A stretch of DNA of 64,000 bases from assembly GCA_033961575.1 (NCBI GenBank), contig CM066737.1, positions 53,730,771 to 53,794,770 on the forward strand. The letters run 5' to 3'. The stretch comes from Aselliscus stoliczkanus. Taxonomy: Eukaryota; Chordata; Mammalia; Chiroptera; Hipposideridae. The notes beneath the pieces were generated by a model. The model saw nothing but the letters and a program-made list of their open reading frames with translations, ran no database searches and had not been told where the DNA came from. The translations under genes and the position numbers were made by a program. This document shows positions 61,881-64,000 of the stretch, piece by piece (position 1 is the stretch's first letter; each line of letters starts with the position of its first letter).

Positions 61881-62454
61881 CTGTCATGGAATTAGGTGTT
61901 TCATATAAATAAAATTTTCAAGTAATAAAAAGTTTTACACAAATATTTAATTTTAACAATTTTGAATGGACATTTAGAAAAGTAACCTATAGTGCCTGAT
62001 TTTCCTACCTCTAGGATATGCTGATTATGATTATTATTAACAATGGATCATCTTTGTAAGCCATTATTTAATATAGTAGTAAGGTTATTTGTCCCCAAAC
62101 TGTTATGATTTTTCACCACAGTCATAGATTTTTGGAGCAGGAATGGACCCTAGAGATCATTCAATTTGACTCATTTTTGAATCCTCACTTTGAGTAATTT
62201 TCTTTGGGGGAAGGGAGTTCTCACCGATTGCGTCTGGCAGCATTTCTCCTCTCTTTCTAATCCTACTGTCAACTGAACACTCAACCAAGCTTGGGTCTGA
62301 AGAAAGAGTAAAACAAACTTCCAGAGAGAGAGCTTGAGGGCTTCAGTGCAAGTACCCTCTGATATTTATATTGGTTGCTCAGTGACATTTTTGTTTACTT
62401 CCTGAATGCTGGTTAAGCTCTGGATAATAGAGGTTGCCAGATAAGATTTATCTA

Positions 62455-62640
62455 TAAACTAAGTGCTTTACATGCATTTACCATATTTAATCTTCACATC
62501 AACCCTACAAGGTAAGCATTGCTATTATCCCATTAAAAATACGATTGACTGACTTGCCTAGGATAACACAAGTGCACAACTGATATCTGAACCCAGGCAG
62601 TTTGGCTTCAGTGCCTCTGCTCTTCACCACCTTTTGCTAC
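62455..62640 (-). repeat. MIR element
   Basis: 'agtgctttacatgcatttac', 'cttcacatcaaccctacaag', 'cttgcctaggataacacaag' and 'ctgaacccaggcagtttgg' are the antisense MIR sequence. Confidence 0.88.
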
Positions 62641-63144
62641 ATAAGTTTTCTATTTTCAGTGAAAACTAAAGCTACTATTTGACTGCAAAAATGAAAATTA
62701 AATAGGTACATTCCAGGGTGGGGGGGAGTTGTGGTAAATGATCAACAACTGGCTCTTGGAGTAGGGAGGAAGTAGGAATGCTTGATTTGCATCAGGTGCA
62801 ATTTCCATGGTGTAAATACTACTTTCATGGCCATATGAATGTAGAGTTGGGAAAATATGGGTACAGTTGGCTGAGCCACGAGTCCAGCACACCACTGGAC
62901 ATTACAGAGTCAAAACTCAAATACAAGTAGTATACATTTCAAAACTTACAACAGAATTACTTGGCTTATTCGTTTCACTTCTTCATACCTACTTGGAAAA
63001 GCCAGTCAAAGTTCATGTACAATCCCAAGTTAAATTTGTTTTTCTACCTGCTACTCTGTTGAAAACCACAAAATATGAAATCCCATGAAATTACAAAGAA
63101 CAACCAGAATTCCTTTTGTGGAAAGGAAAAAGAAAAACTTTTCT

Positions 63145-63147
<3 letters not shown>

Positions 63148-63182
<35 letters not shown>
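63148..63182. repeat. (GT)n microsatellite
   Basis: About 17 GT units. Confidence 0.95.
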
Positions 63183-63185
<3 letters not shown>

Positions 63186-64000
63186 GCTAAAGCAGGCCTT
63201 GCTGAGCCTTTTTTTCCCTTAAGCTTTCTCTGTCCCTAAAATATTGGAGATTCACGGGACTATTATTATACTTCAGCTGATTCCAAACCTCTCAGATTAA
63301 AATTAGTGACTTTATAAGTTATCTCTTTAAAGCATCACAAAACATATTCTGTATGTAAAGTTAGCCATTTGCTATAAGCACCATATATGTGGTAATATTC
63401 AAAACTTATTCTGAATATTTACCCTCTGTAATTTCTGGTGTATTGAGGAATACAAAGTTAAGGGAACATTGAAAATTCACACATAAAGGCCAGAAGGTTT
63501 TCTCATCTTAAACAAGATTTAAAAAATGTGAAGAATGGTATTTTTTCAAAGGGATGATTAAAATATAATCTTTTCCCTATTTGAAAGGATGGGGTACTGA
63601 CATTTCCTTCCTAGAGAAACTCAAAACACTCTTCAGGTGCTTATGAAAATTGATCTTCCTTGAAGATAAGAGTTCAGACCCTCAATAGAACAAGTTCAAT
63701 TAACAGATAACCAACCTATACCATTGAATATATGTTCTTTATGCTGCAGAATTTGGCTTATTGGTTTATTCTCTTACAGTAGTACAACAACATATTAAAT
63801 AGAAATAGTTATATCACAATCTTTAAAATTATTGCTATTTCCTCAAAACATGCTTAAATGATCTTTAAAACCAATATTTATGTACTAATACATAGACTCT
63901 TGTAAAAGTTGTCAACCTTCCCACTTTTCTATCTAAAATTTCACTATACCAACTACCTCCTTTAGAAAGTACCGTATTTTGCTGTGTATAATGTGCACTT

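Larger units (their letters stand above)
58217..64000 (-). other. RNF128: RNF128 intron 1 (partial)
   Basis: No frame resembling either alternative RNF128 first exon (signal peptide plus PA domain) was found here. It holds an LTR-like block, L2 and MIR fossils and a GT repeat. 59,700-61,150 and 62,650-64,000 are otherwise unassigned. The last ~30 bases ('accgtattttgctgtgtata') look like the start of a dispersed repeat cut by the window edge. Confidence 0.8.

Noticed and set aside
58217..64000. Search for an RNF128 first exon (either alternative start)
   Set aside because: No minus-strand frame with a signal peptide and PA-domain sequence ending in a donor of matching phase was found, so exon 1 must lie beyond the window.

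Overview
This is a mammalian chromosomal window carrying parts of two protein-coding genes, both on the minus strand, in the tandem order RNF128 then TBC1D8B. In human these neighbours lie on Xq22.3, so the window is very probably X-linked; that placement is known synteny, not something the sequence shows. The dominant young repeats are tRNA-derived SINEs with a 'ggccggcc...gtggc' head. Longer forms carry a 'gattttattggggaattgggg' module. They resemble bat SINEs of the VES/Rhin type, and together with the L1 and mariner content they make a bat (Chiroptera) the best guess. I cannot name the family or species.

Layout from high to low coordinate, the direction of transcription. 64,000-58,217 is intron 1 of RNF128 (exon 1 lies outside the window). 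It holds L2 and MIR fossils and a ~700 bp solo-LTR-like block. RNF128 exons 2-7 are at 58,216-57,969, 35,965-35,894, 33,017-32,935, 32,090-31,994, 31,032-30,864 and 25,440-25,307. All junctions are GT-AG and the phases are consistent, giving 803 nt of coding sequence: the end of the luminal PA region, the transmembrane segment, the RING-H2 finger and the C-terminal tail. The 3' UTR probably ends near 24,040. About 11 kb of intergenic DNA follows, nearly half of it one L1. The CpG-rich TBC1D8B promoter and first exon lie at about 13,115-12,674, exon 2 is at 1,152-1,042, and the window ends inside intron 2.

The rest is repeats. The 22-kb RNF128 intron 2 contains a nearly full-length L1 (47,310-56,721) with a clear target-site duplication. 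Nested in it are SINEs, a twin-primed L1 fragment, another L1 3' end and a short L1 tail. A second L1 (15,596-20,596) has lost most of ORF2 and splits an older MIR. Two mariner remnants (one arranged head-to-head), a Tigger/pogo-like element, several hAT (MER5A-like) copies, ancient L2/CR1-like LINE pieces and about twenty SINEs complete the picture.

The two genes do not form a pathway. RNF128 (GRAIL) is an endosomal/ER membrane E3 ubiquitin ligase, and TBC1D8B is a GRAM/TBC-domain Rab GTPase-activating protein. I found no CRISPR array, operon, tRNA/rRNA gene or undescribed multi-gene system. The interesting points are splice-site architecture, nested-repeat history and a few unassigned blocks.
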